From: Trissonchulus latispiculum
Taxonomy: Eukaryota; Nematoda; Enoplea; Enoplida; Ironidae
DNA: 64,000 nt
Direction of reading: 5' to 3'
Assembly (NCBI GenBank): GCA_030248195.1
Contig: JASAND010028619.1
Location: forward strand, 1 to 64,000
Position 1 is the stretch's first letter. Each line of letters opens with the position of its first letter. The notes under the pieces were generated by a model, which was not told the origin of the DNA, did not search any database, and worked only from the letters and a program-made list of their open reading frames with translations. This document shows, piece after piece, positions 37,680 through 49,912 of the stretch. Made by a program: the position numbers and the translations under genes.

Positions 37680-38650
37680 TTTAGCGGGGGGCCCCTCCCC
37701 CAAATTTCGGATTTTGAGTGGGGTCACCCGAGCCAAATTTGAACCTACACATACTACTCCCACTCCCCCCCCACAACCCAAACAGTTGGTATATACACCT
37801 ATGAAACCCCCCCCAGATTTTCAGATTTTTGCTACCCCCCCAGATTTTTTCCCAAAAAGTGGCCAGAAATGGCATAAAATCGAGAATTTAGGGGTCCCCC
37901 CCACCCTCCATCGTCACCCCCCCCCCCCCAGATTTTTTGCCCAGGCACACCTACATAGGTGTGGCTGGGAAACCCTCTAAAAAGTTTCGATTTTATTCCA
38001 TTTTTGACCACTTTTTGGCCAAAAATCTGGGGGGGTACCAAAAAACTGAAAATCTGGGGGGGGGGGTCGCCAAAATTTGTCATTTTGGTGGGGAGTCCCC
38101 CCCAACCCCCCCCCCAACCATAGGTGTAACGGAGATTTGGGGTGGGGCCCCCCCCCAATTTTCGGGGGCCCCCTCCTGGCGACCCCCCCCAACCCCCCCC
38201 AGGACCCCCCCCCAACCCTCCCCCCAAAAAATTTTTCATTTTTTATGCCGAAAATCGCATTTTTCAGCCGTTTCTAATGATAAAAAACATCTAACCATAA
38301 ACTAATTTTAACATTAGACAGTGGTTTTAAACTCCAAAACTTGATTGCCAACATGTTTCCAAGTCCAAAATAAGGACAATATTGAGTCATAAGATCCATA
38401 ATACAGTTAAAAACGTGTATTTCTTGCAATAAACACTTTAAGCCAACAATTGGACATTTTTGAACATTTTTTGCAAAATTTACCCAATTTTTGGCCATTT
38501 TTTCGCGCCTTCGGCGCGACTACCCCCCCCAGTTGGGGGGGGACGTCCCCCCCAAAAAGTTTTGGGGGAGGGTTGAAAAAAGGCTTGGGGGGCTACCCCC
38601 CCCCCCCCAACCCCCCCACCTTACACCTATGCCCCCAACACACCTATGGT
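37680..38650. repeat. C/G homopolymer-run cluster
   Basis: Dozens of runs of 6-14 C or G occur within 1 kb, in both strands' sense, with a CGCGCCTTCGGCGCG hairpin near 38,510. Proline/glycine-rich open frames here are compositional artefacts. The interval could be remnants of the C-rich MITEs seen upstream. Confidence 0.8.
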
Positions 38651-41257
38651 GGTGTTCGCTAAACCATCCCACGTAGGAGGAATACTAAGCCAAGACATAG
38701 CTAAAGAATACATAACTACACCGTCAACAATTCACAACAGTACACTAATTTCATTGTTCTTTAAAAAAATTAAAAAAACAACATAACTAATAACAAAGAA
38801 CTACAATGACAAACTACTACACATTTTAAATACTTAAACGTTTAAAATTAACGAAAAAAACCAGATAAGAGACAGAGAAAGACAAACTAAATAAAATATA
38901 AAACTAAGTACTACAAACACAAAACAAAAGACGAAACCTGAACATGGACCATAAACAAATAATACACTGCATTTACATGTGCCTGTTAAACATTAATACT
39001 GATATTTATCGCTACATTTATGGTTCTACAACACAACATAAAAACGTGCCACCCCAGACAGCTGAACTAAAAGTGATAGTGTCACCTGAGACAGTTAGGT
39101 GGAAAGCTTTGACCACGAAAAGCATTTAACGGGCAATAACCTGAAATTGGTGCATTTGCGGGCAATAGTTCAAGAAGCAAAAATATTCCCGACAATTACA
39201 GCTTTTGATTGCTATAAAATTTAACATATTTCGCAAAAATTGAAAATCGCTATTCTTGAGATTATGGTTGTCAGATCTTCATATTTGACCCCAGCGACCA
39301 ATTGGGTGTATAAACTTGACTGACTGACTTAAATTGATTGGGTTTATATAAACTTGACCTAAATTCATCAATACTGGTGCGCAAATAGATAATTTAACAT
39401 TTTATAGGTCTGTGTTGCAATAGCTCTATGTTATTTGCAAAAAACACAAATTTCAGAAATTTTGCTTTTGCAGAAATAGCTCAGATATAAATGAGAAAGA
39501 AGAAGAAAGTCATGTACCTTCATAGCTCAGATACCCGCAATGCCATTTATGCCCTAATTAAACAAAAATTTAATAAACAAAGATTTCATAAGCAAAAAAT
39601 TGCCTAATCTACTGTGATGCACGCCGGAACCCATTTCAAATAAATGCCACCCCCTCTACCCTAACTCACACCGACTCCCCCTATACCTCGCCCATCTCCT
39701 ATCTACATTAACTATCTCCAAAACCCCCTCTACTTCCTGGTGCCCACTCCCGTGCTCCGCCTCCTCCCACGATCCTGACACATCCTACCGACGACTTGGT
39801 CCAACGGGTTAATGTTAAAAAGTCCAATTCGCTTAACCAGCTCCCCCAGATACCATCTGACTTCCGGCGGCATCGTCCCACCCCAATCCAAAACCATCCC
39901 CCCAGCCCATCCCTAAGGATCCGTAGAGAATTGGCCATGCAGTGAACTTGATGAGCAGGATACATTCTTTAAACACAAAAAATCTAGTTCTTTTATAAGT
40001 TTTGTCTATTGTGTCTTGTCTTGTTTTGGCTCAGAATTTGGAATTTTGACATTCTGACTCGTTTTGGTGTCAGAATGTTTTCGGTTCCGTTCGGAAAAAT
40101 CGGAATCGGAAAAACACAAAATTGTTTTGGTAAGAAAAAAGCTTGCTATAATTGAACCGAGCTGCTCAGAAATATACCCATATCAAATTTCTGTAACTAT
40201 AATGTCACAGCAATTTCTGATTTTTACGACCCCGAAAACCCATAGGGAGGCTTTTTCCCGGCTCTCTAGGCCCGTTTTTAAAATTAATCCTACTTAATCC
40301 CTCTAGATCCCGTACCTCAACCTCAAGGCACTAGTTAGGAGGGGGTTTTAAGCTCCTCAAGTTATGAGGGGGTACGCAGTTCACACAACTAGAAAAGGGT
40401 ACGGAGCCCACTGAGCCACAGTCGACACGATCCACGTACCCCATTATTGTACAGTCCAACTGCCCTCTATATACTACTCCTGATGGCGTCTTGCATGCGA
40501 AACGTATTGCTGCATTCATAGTTCCTGTCGCAAGCAGACGCGTATGTAAGCTCTGAATGTGTTCATGAGCATGAATATGATACAATTAATTTTATAGCTT
40601 ATTATATTCATATGTTAATAAATAGCGGCATGCTACAATCTGAGCCGTCGACGAAAACGTTTCTATGTGTTCGCGACTATGAATGTACCTAATCTATTTC
40701 AGCGACTGCAACGTAGACAGACTAGTGGGAATATTTTAGATTAGCATTATGTACTTTTGGTTGCACTGGATCGGGTTGGATGGAAGTAGTTTGCGTGCTC
40801 GAGGAGAAAAACTTATAATATTTGTACAAGAGTGCATCATTGCGCTATTAGTAAAAAGAAGGGTATAAATCACTAGAGAACTTTCGCTGTTGTTTTTGTC
40901 CATGAACTCCTCAACGAGTAATATTCCGCACGTGTACTTACTTTGTACCTGCTTGTGAAGACAGCCGCTCTCTTGTGTTGTCATCTGCAAGTTTATTGCT
41001 ATGTCATTCTGAACAAGCCAACTTGAAACGTATGTTTATCTCGCTGGAATAATGTCAGTGGTTTAATAGAAATCACACAAAATGCTACACCATTGTACGT
41101 CCATTGTTCTAGTACAAGTTGACTGTGAAGTAAACAAAGTTATTCCAGTGTGGGGAAACTAATATATAAGTTAAGCGTTAAGCTATGATTATAGGATACT
41201 CCAATTCTTCTCTACGTAAAGACCAGGTCATATTAATGGTCAACTTTTGTCAATGGT
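38651..41257. other. No gene seen
   Basis: AT-rich until 39,640, then a pyrimidine-rich island (39,645-39,930) whose minus-strand frame is purine-driven and unconvincing, then ordinary sequence. This is the 3' side of the first channel gene. Confidence 0.5.
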
Positions 41258-41261
41258 GATT

Positions 41262-42557
41262 TTATTGCTCATTTCTTCTTCCGATTTCAACGTCCTCTAC
41301 CTTTTCAGCTTCATCCGAAATGTGTTTGCAACCGCAGAAATACACGATATGTACCAGAGACAAAACGGATGCTCCGGTGAATAATGATAGCGCTCCACCA
41401 ATATTACTGACCAAAGTCGTCGTAGTGTAAGTGAAGTACTCCTTAGTCTCAGTCATGATTCCAATTACATTGTTAGTTCCAAAGGTGATGGTGAAATTTG
41501 AATTTGGTTCCACGACAGCCGTCACTTCATAATGCCATGAATCGCAGGCGATATTGGTATTAATTAAACAGTAGTAATAGTCTGCTCTTGCTTTCTCAGA
41601 ATTTCCCTTACCGTAAAGTGACCCATTCAAATAGCATATATCTTCTAGTTTTATATCTGAATCATCTGCTGTAAAGCCGTTTAGCAAAGTGCAGTTATCT
41701 ACAGTTTTTTGGTAGTCTGCTAAGCAATTCACATAGGCTACTGTAATATCATGGTTAATACCGGAATAGCAGGGCCTGGCTGCTGTGTTCACTAATATGC
41801 TGTGTTGAACAGCTAGACTTATATAGTAGGCGTTTTTCATATCTACCCAAACGGGTCGTAACATTTCGCTCGGTGTACCTACACGAAGCCTTGCTAATGT
41901 GACATCGTCATCACTCCAACGTCTCCATTTGTCAGCTTCCGTCGCAAACCTTGTTGTCGATATTGCAAGTAGATGTTCTGACGTTACGACAAGTCGCATT
42001 TCTACGTCAGTTCTGTTCCTTTTTTCAACGTAAAAGCAATGTCCGAAAAGGTTGAAGCAAGCAGTAGCATTGATTCCCTCCATTTCGATTAAATTCGCTG
42101 GATACGCTAGTAGATCCATGATTTCTCCGATAGTTACAATGCCCAGCTCTGCCATAACTCTGTCAGTTTGTAACTTACCAGACAGAATTTCTTCAGATGA
42201 TAGAATATTGAAATTAGGCTGCAAGAACAGCGAATGTATGTAATCGAATGCTGATTTGTCTAGACCGACTTCTTCAGCCTTTGTTTCATTTGCCCAGCCG
42301 TTAGGATATATGTACACCGATGGCATATGGGGTAGGATGCGTTTTATTATTTCGACCGAGGTAGGTGCATCCTTGTACTCGGCGATTGCGTTATACAGCT
42401 GATAAAAGAGACCACTGAGTGAAATTGTGAAGAAAGTCGTCCACAAAAGTCTAGATAGAGCCGATTTTGCAAAGACCAAATCTGCTATTCCATGCAAAGT
42501 TGTTGATTTTGCGAAGTCTTTCAATCTTGCCAAGGCGTTGGTCTGCATCTTAATCAT
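41262..42557 (-). CDS. DEG/ENaC-family channel, paralogue 1
   Basis: A 431-residue member of the degenerin/epithelial sodium channel family, trimeric cation channels of the plasma membrane. The N-terminal cytoplasmic segment has the HG gating motif (H22-G23 in KSTTLHGIAD). Transmembrane segment 1 lies at about 37-57. A roughly 320-residue extracellular domain has 8 cysteines and several N-glycosylation sites. The second membrane segment (about 380-408) contains the G-A-S selectivity triplet at 395-397. Where most relatives have FPAVTICN, this protein reads PSVYIYPNG, losing a cysteine. It is intronless over the whole coding region. Start: the ATG follows a splice acceptor (TTCTTCAG) two bases upstream, as in both paralogues, so a 5' noncoding exon is likely. 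The stop TAA overlaps AATAAA (41,258-41,263), implying a very short 3' UTR. Ligand and ion preference cannot be inferred. Confidence 0.9.
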   Translation of the reverse strand: MIKMQTNALARLKDFAKSTTLHGIADLVFAKSALSRLLWTTFFTISLSGLFYQLYNAIAEYKDAPTSVEIIKRILPHMPSVYIYPNGWANETKAEEVGLDKSAFDYIHSLFLQPNFNILSSEEILSGKLQTDRVMAELGIVTIGEIMDLLAYPANLIEMEGINATACFNLFGHCFYVEKRNRTDVEMRLVVTSEHLLAISTTRFATEADKWRRWSDDDVTLARLRVGTPSEMLRPVWVDMKNAYYISLAVQHSILVNTAARPCYSGINHDITVAYVNCLADYQKTVDNCTLLNGFTADDSDIKLEDICYLNGSLYGKGNSEKARADYYYCLINTNIACDSWHYEVTAVVEPNSNFTITFGTNNVIGIMTETKEYFTYTTTTLVSNIGGALSLFTGASVLSLVHIVYFCGCKHISDEAEKVEDVEIGRRNEQ

Positions 42558-44034
42558 TGCTGAAGAACAGACTCATATTGGATTTTGTAAAACAATACTG
42601 AAGCGTTAATTCAATAACTATCAAACGTGAGATGATTTTACCACATTTTAATAGTGGGTGTGATTTTGGGGTACGATCCGGTTTTGAATAACGTCTGTGC
42701 CACAAAAAATTGAGATATAGGCTTCCGCGTCGCTTATCACTACCAAAGTGATTACGTCAAACAAGAGTCATCTCTTATTTACCTCATTTTGTTCTTTAGA
42801 TACTGTTGACAGGGTAGATTTAAAAGACAGAATTTGTGAATTAGTTATTAGGCGTAACATTCTTGAAGAGTTAAGTATCCTAGTCCATACACTTGTAATG
42901 ATTACTGTGTCCGCACTTGCCGATACTCATTAAATATGCCCAACAAGATTTGTGCTTCAAAGATGATGCCTGAATAATGACCGTCACCTGCTGTATTTGG
43001 CGAGAGCTTTACTGCTCATGATCCAGCTGGTGAATAATAAATTAACTCAATAATTAGTGAAGATGGGCATTGACTGAATTTGTTGTTTTTTATAGTTGTG
43101 TCACGCAAATTGAATTCAATTTTATAAGTTTATCCTTTCGTCCTTATTCATATGTATGTATGTACGTATGTACGCATGATTTTTATTTGCTTTGAAATAT
43201 TAGATAACCCCATGAGTTTGGAAAGGGCTCCCACTTCATCCCAAACTGATGCGCATCTTATGGCGCAGAAAGTCCCTAGACATGTCGTAGCGTCAGACGT
43301 TAGCGGCTGCCCTTACCGGTACTTTCTTGTACTATTAAACACATGGCTGGGAAAGGATGGATTAAGTTTTAACCATTTCACTCTATCGTCCATGTTTACT
43401 TATTTTCTCTTACATATGTATTCTACTGTACTGGTTAATTAGTTATAATGCGAACAAAGAAAATGCTTTCCGCATTGGCAATGAAGTTAAATTTAAACTT
43501 AAAGATAGAAAGAAGATGCTGAATAGCCCCCGGGCTCCAGCAGCTGCCGATTCAGGGTAGTGTCGTCTTCCTTTCCGTCCCGGGTAGTCGACAGGAGACC
43601 CCTCGACCGTATCAGGCCCATCTTCCTGGAGATGCACTGCCAGCCAAGATCTGAAACTGTTGCCATTGGCAGCAGAAGTGGATAATTTTCATTACGTCAT
43701 GTCTAATAGTTTAATTATTAATTATTTGTAAACTTTGTTTCATTGTATATCACAGACAACAGTCAATCAATCACTTAAATTAAGTTCAGAAGTTGTTTCA
43801 TTAAAATAGAATGGGGAATTCTTTGATGACACAATTTTCATCATAGGCAACAGAATTTCTACTGTTACACATATAGTTCCTGATTATTTAGTTAATAGGA
43901 AAAAATGTCATCCTCGGGTTTCTCTTTCTTGCTCCGGCCAGACAGAACACGTAAAAGTTTTCACCTCCGTACTAGCCATGGAGCATATATATACGATGCA
44001 GCAGTTTACTTACGTATTTCTGACACCGATAATT
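42558..44034. other. Spacer between channel genes
   Basis: No gene or strong repeat seen. A short minus-strand frame at 43,443-43,637 is unsupported. The 5' noncoding exon and promoter of paralogue 1 should lie here but were not resolved. Confidence 0.5.
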
Positions 44035-45327
44035 TTATTGCTCATAGTGTCTAGCGCTTTCGACGTCTTCATCTTTTGTCTCATCCGAAATGACCCTGCA
44101 GCTACAAAAATACACAATGTGTACCAGAGACAAAACTGACGCTCCAGTAAACAACGATAACGCACCGCCAATATTACTAACCAAAGTCGTTGTCGTGTAG
44201 GTGAAGTATTCTTTAGTTTCCGTCATCATTCCGTTAACATTATTGGTTTTAAATGTAATTGTGGATTCAAAAGACGGTTCTACGACAGCCGCCACATCGT
44301 ATTGCCATGATTCGCAGGAAATTACTTTATTAATTAGACACAAGTAATAATCATTTTCTGCTTTTCCATAGGTTGTGTTATCTGAAGGTGGCAAATTTAA
44401 GTAGCACAAATCTTTGAGCTGGGAGTCTGTTTCGTCTGATTCAAAGCCGTCAAGCAAAGTACAATTATCTGCGGCTTTTCTGTAAAGGACTAAGCATCTC
44501 ATATAAGCTTTCGAAATATCGCTATCAATGCCAGGATAACAAGGTCTTGTTGGAGTGTTCACTATCATGTTGTGTTGAACCCCTACGCTGATATAGTAGC
44601 TCTGTTTCAAATCAACCCAAAGGGATCTCAGCATTTCACTTTGTTTCCCTACATGAAGTCTTGCTAACGTAATATCGTCGCCACTCCAGCGTCTCCATTT
44701 GTAAGCTTCCTTCACAAAGTTCTGCGTCGATATTGTAAGTAAATCTGACGCCATTATTATGTATCGCATTTCCTCTTCTGTTTTTGTTCTTTTGTCGATG
44801 TAGAAGCAGTGGCCCAAATAATTGAAACAGGAACTGGCATTCCTGTCTACCACTTCGATTAAATTCGCTGGATACCCCAGGAAATCCATCAATTCTCCGG
44901 CTGTTACAATGCCCAGTTTTGCCACTACTGTGTCAGTCACCATTTTACCAGACAGTATTTCTTTTGGTGTTTTAATTTTGAAATTGGACTCCAAGAACAG
45001 CGAATGTATGTAATCAAATGCCGGTTTGTATAGACCAATTTCCTCAGCTTTTGTTTCATTTACCCAGCCATTAGGATATATGTATACCGGCGGAATGTGT
45101 GGTATGGGGCGTTTTATTATTTCGAAAGACGTAGGCGCAGCCTTGTACTCGACGATTGCGTTATATAGCTGATAGACCAAGCCACTGAGTGAAGTTAAGA
45201 ACAAAACTGTCCACAGAAACCTAGATCCAATCGAATTCGCAAAAACTAAATCAGTTATTCCGTGCAAAGTTGTTGATCTTGCGAAATCCTTCAGTCTTGC
45301 CATTGCTTTGGCCTTCATTTTTATCAT
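44035..45327 (-). CDS. DEG/ENaC-family channel, paralogue 2
   Basis: 430 residues, same architecture as paralogue 1: HG at 22-23, first membrane segment about 37-57, Cys-containing extracellular domain, GAS at 395-397 in the second membrane segment, short acidic C-terminus. It is much closer to paralogue 3 than to paralogue 1. Start chosen at MIKM (45,327) rather than the in-frame ATG 15 bases upstream, because a conserved acceptor (TTACCAG, followed by ATTAATGATAAAAATG) precedes it in paralogues 2 and 3 and the upstream bases are not conserved. The stop overlaps AATAAA as in paralogue 1. About 150 bp upstream are conserved with paralogue 3, so the duplication included 5' sequence. Confidence 0.9.
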   Translation of the reverse strand: MIKMKAKAMARLKDFARSTTLHGITDLVFANSIGSRFLWTVLFLTSLSGLVYQLYNAIVEYKAAPTSFEIIKRPIPHIPPVYIYPNGWVNETKAEEIGLYKPAFDYIHSLFLESNFKIKTPKEILSGKMVTDTVVAKLGIVTAGELMDFLGYPANLIEVVDRNASSCFNYLGHCFYIDKRTKTEEEMRYIIMASDLLTISTQNFVKEAYKWRRWSGDDITLARLHVGKQSEMLRSLWVDLKQSYYISVGVQHNMIVNTPTRPCYPGIDSDISKAYMRCLVLYRKAADNCTLLDGFESDETDSQLKDLCYLNLPPSDNTTYGKAENDYYLCLINKVISCESWQYDVAAVVEPSFESTITFKTNNVNGMMTETKEYFTYTTTTLVSNIGGALSLFTGASVLSLVHIVYFCSCRVISDETKDEDVESARHYEQ

Positions 45328-48173
45328 TAATCTGGTAATCATTAAAAGTGTTGGTTAAGCATTTTACAAGATATTTAATCAAGCTGTGCGCCGCCAAATG
45401 TTGGCAGAAGTATTATCATTTATCACACTTTAAGCACCATTTAATTCTAAGGGACACGTTTGTCCAACCGCGTTCGAAAACGAAGCTTTGGAAGTCAATA
45501 GTTGTAACAAACCGATGCTTAATAACAATAATAACATAATGAGATCAGTGAAATGTTCTATGTAGAGAGTGTAGGTTCTACTAAATTTAGCGAGTTACTG
45601 GGTAATATTAACAAGTCTTTAATTACTTCTAGCTCAGTTGGGCTCTTTGCTACTGAAGAACCGGTTTCCCTGTTTGTTCCCCGCTTTTTCAGTTACCGTA
45701 ATTGCTGCTAGAAACGTAGTCACCATTAAACATCAGCAACTCATCATCGCATTTGACAAGATTATCCAGGCCTAAGGACATGCATGCTTCACAGTAATTG
45801 TGTTCGGCGCAGTATTTGTGAAGCGTGATTACTTAGCCCGAAACTGGAACTGTTACTGCAGGGCATGAATAGGTGTTTGTCAGTAACGAAAATGTAAACA
45901 CAAACTGATAGAATGGAAGCTAATTGAATTGAGAGATTGAGATACTGAGAAATCGAAAGAATAAAACAACAAATAGAATAAGATTTTGAGAAAAAATTTG
46001 GCTTCATTTTTTAAAATTTTCTGATTTTTAGATTGACACAGTTTATCCTAGATCAAATATTGCATTAAAAAAATTTTAGTGACTGATTTTTTTACGCTAA
46101 CACCTGAACATTCTGAGTGAGCGGACAGGATGCAGTGTACCTGGAATCTTATATGTGTAAAAATTCAAAAATTAAGTAGCATTTCACAAGTTTTTTGTAA
46201 GAGTCTTCTAACACGTCTAATTCTTAGTAGTTTTGCGTAAATTATAATGTAGTTGACGCTAGAAAATTGGTTTTTAGTTGTACTAGAATCTGCTTAGCTT
46301 CGGTGAGCGGACGGGAAGGAGACTAGCTAGAAAAGTCTTTAAGTCTTTTACATATTGAGTACAATTCAGGTTAATTTTTAAGTTCTTGCAACAGAAGGAA
46401 TTTGAACTGTTTTTGATGAGTGGATCATGATGACGAATAAATTTGCAAACTTTCTGCAGAATATTGTTTCATGAGTCAAAAATTGGTGTGCAGTAGTACC
46501 CTCCCGCACACCACTTTAAAATTGGTTTTCTGAAAAAACCAGAGCGGATCAAAGAAAAGTAAAGGGTGGATCAAGAAGCACTCCACCCAAGGATCCGATT
46601 GGGATCAGGATTGAGTAGACATCTACTCCGATATTGAGAGTCTTTGAACCCAAATAACAACGAAAACGAAACTGAGGTGATTTATCCTAAAATAAGAAAG
46701 ACTATGCTAATAGCAGCAGCTAAATATGCTAACAGTATGCATAACAAAGTATCTGATGCAAAACCGGCAAACCTATGAAAACTTAGGTCTAGTTCTGGTA
46801 GTGTCACAACACCTTTCCCTCCTCTTTAGAGCTAAGTCAAATCTATCTGGGAATTTGAGGCCCACAAAATACTTGTGAAACACGATTAAACTGTTCAAGA
46901 CGTCTTCTTTGTCTTTGAGGACGACCACATACCGGCGGATCTTCTGGCTTGCAACGGGTTGACATCTTCATCTTCTGCCACCCGTTGCCGATTATTTCTT
47001 TCTTGTGGTAACGTAAACTAGTGGGGTTCCTTTTTGTTCCATAGCATCAGCGTCTGATTTCAATATTTTTCTGCTTTAATCAGGATGTCGACCACAGAAA
47101 GCTATAGTAAACACACCCAATCTGCGTCATACCCTAAAGTGCGTCAATTAGTCGTTTAAACTTGTTTCATGCGCCACATGTTAAGAGATGACCCACAATT
47201 TTTACATTTTTGGGCAGGCCAATTCAAGCTACAACCAATGGTGCAAAAATTATTTATCAAAATTTGTTAATATAATGGACAGTGTTGCTGAATTCAATAT
47301 GCCTTCAATAAAACGCGTGTCCGGCAATTTTAAGCAGTGTCTCACGATTGGTTATAGATGTCTAAAGCCCTTAATCCTTATTTGTTTGTAAAGTGCTGAT
47401 TCTGCTGATTCCAAAAATATAAGCAATATCTGATTTTACCTTATCTGGACTGAGAAATTTCTATTTTAGTGGAATGTGGAATTTTAGTGCGTTTGTATAT
47501 TTACATGTAAACTTGGCGCAAATAATTAAGAATACTGCTGAATACAAGTGTTCAGACATGTTCTTATGAATAATTCTGAGCAATTTAATACGAATTTTTT
47601 GTTTTCATAGACATTTTACTTTTTGCTAAAAGTTGTTATTTCGTGTTTCAAATCACAAAATTATATTTTATAATTTGTCAAAGCTTAATTTGCAATTCAA
47701 ATTCGCTTGAAATAACATTGTAGTCACATTTTCGTAAAATTATCGATGATCACAGATTTTGTTGCTTTTTATGGATACTGTTTAGCCCGGTTCACGACGG
47801 TGTGCTTTGTGCTTGTGCTTTGGTGCTTTTGTGCTTTGTGCTTTCCCGGTTCATGATGGTTTTCTGTGCTTTGTGCTTTTGTGTTTGCTTTTGGTGTGCT
47901 TTGGGAATGTTTGACAATGTCAAACATTTTGAGTTTTGCTTTCAGTGCTTTCCAATCAAAACAAGCCTTGCGCTATGCTGATTGGTCGAAAACTGAAACT
48001 GGACGTCACCTGAGCACTACAGTATTCCAAAAGTTAAATATGAATTAGCTATCGTAAATAAATAAAGATTTCATTCAAAAATTTAATTAATCATGTTATT
48101 TTTAATTATTATTAATGATAGTTATTATTATTAAGTTAAATTTAAATTAAGTTAAATTATTATTTGCAACAGC
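45328..48173. other. Spacer without a clear gene
   Basis: 45,345-45,500 matches the region upstream of paralogue 3. TGAGCGGAC words occur at 46,117 and 46,303. A TGCTTTG-type simple repeat lies at 47,795-47,910 next to GGTTCACGACGG. No coding exon could be supported. Confidence 0.5.
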
Positions 48174-49058
48174 CAAAAGTCGCCTGGCGAACCAAATCTT
48201 GAGCTATTAGCTCATTGTGTGCCAGCTGATAGTCCCTCAAGAGTACTCCGTGAGTCACTCTATAGAATTTAATGAAATTTCAAAGAAAAGCTGAATTTTT
48301 AATTAGAAATACTAATAAAAACAGTAAGTTTATTTGTTTAAAGTGCGAAATGGTCCGCCCTAACATGAGCAGTGCTGAAAATAACAAGCTTGATTTTGTG
48401 CAAAAGGTTCAGTTTCCGCTGGACGGACATTTAAGTAATCGTAAACCTGCTGCGCAGTTAATTATTTTTATAAGAGCTCTTAATTGCTTACTACAGAAAA
48501 TATACGTGCAAAACATTGTTTAAAGATTTTTTATTAAGCTAGAGGACACCTTTATATCGAAAATAAAGGTTAAATTATTCAGCATTTGTATGTATGTAAT
48601 TTAGCACATGTTCCTGTAAGCCTTATCATATTTGAGAAATATTTGCTGAGCTGAGACATTAATGACAAAAATTTAACTGTAACGATGAGTCATCAATTAG
48701 AACAGAGAATAGACATTTCCGATTTTGGAATTGAAAGTAATCCCATACATACGTATATGCGTAATATGCATATAAACAGAAGTTCTTTGGAATGAAAAAC
48801 AAGATTTCACACACAAATCATACTAGCCCTATCTTAAACCATTGTTTACACGCATTTACGGTGAAGAGTATATCTATCAAGCAAAAAGCGTGTGAGAGCT
48901 CGGGCCGAGCAAACATAAGAGACCTGCTGCGCTGAGACGCAGCAGGAAAAAGATGGTTATTCCAGGAAAACGCTAATTTTAATTTTCAATTTGCCACCTT
49001 TTAATTTGCAGCATCAGAGTCACAGACGAACGAATTTCCTGGACCCAACTTTAAATTT

Positions 49059-49214
49059 GAAAGTAGGATGCCTTTACTCCAAAATATAGATTATCCCAGG
49101 TTGTCCTAATTTTTTAAATTGACTTAAAAAGCTATTTTTCGCAAAGAAAACATATGTTGTAGGTTTCTGAAACCTGGGATAACCTATATATTGGAGTAAA
49201 GGCATCCTACTTTC
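49059..49214. repeat. 156-bp hairpin element
   Basis: GAAAGTAGGATGCCTTTACT at the left is repeated as its complement at the right end, with further pairing of ATCCCAGG/CCTGGGAT inside. Nested in the 2.1-kb element. Confidence 0.85.
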
Positions 49215-49239
49215 GGTGAGCGGACGAACTCGAGACTTA

Positions 49240-49912
49240 AGGCCGGTTCACACGATCAAATTATCGTCAAATAAATTTGATCAAATTTTTTGACAGCAAA
49301 ATATTTGATCAAATTGGGCGCCAGTTTGAACTTTCGCGCATAGAAAATGGATAGTCAAAAGCGCAAACTAGCGTTTTTCTTGTTATTTCAATGTGATTCT
49401 GAACCCAAAACTAAACGCCCTTGGGTCAATGATTGGTAAAAAGGTCTACAACAGTTTACAGTGTACAGCAACTTTTCATTCGCGATTTTAAAAATAAGAT
49501 ATTTCATCAATTTTTTCTAACAGTTGGCAAATTTAAAATAATTTATTCACTTAAATCAAATTTAAAGTATATTTAATGAAAGTGTATGTTATTATAGTCC
49601 TGTAATTTTGCACATTGAGTTGAAAGACCGTAGAGAAACTGCATGTGTAAAGTAAACAAAAGGCTATGCTGCAAATTTATTTACTGTCACATGATACACA
49701 TGGTGAAATGTCATTGGCCAAGCCGTCAAATATTTGATGGTTTTTGCGCACTGACCAAACCAATTTGATAGTTTGACAGCAATTTGATGGCAAATTTGAC
49801 GGAGTTTGATGGAATTTGATTCCCGTTCAAAACATCAAATTTGGTCAAATTGAATTTTTGGTCAAATCTGATCAAATTTATTTGACGAGAATTTGATCGT
49901 GTGAACCGGCCT
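49240..49912. mobile_element. Harbinger-like MITE with TTA duplication
   Basis: The inverted ends AGGCCGGTTCACACGATCAA and complement are flanked by TTA on both sides (49,237-49,239 and 49,913-49,915). A 3-bp TWA target is typical of PIF/Harbinger elements. The interior is dense in ATTTGATCAAAT-like words and has no gene. Confidence 0.8.

Noticed and set aside
37561..38305. Long proline/glycine-rich open frames on both strands
   Set aside because: Compositional artefacts of C and G runs lacking stop codons.
39708..39965. Minus-strand 85-codon Gly/Trp-rich frame
   Set aside because: It arises from a pyrimidine-rich island with no splice signals or recognisable domain.
42052..42243. Plus-strand frames of about 63 codons repeated in all three channel genes
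   Set aside because: They are antisense shadows of the conserved minus-strand channel coding sequence.
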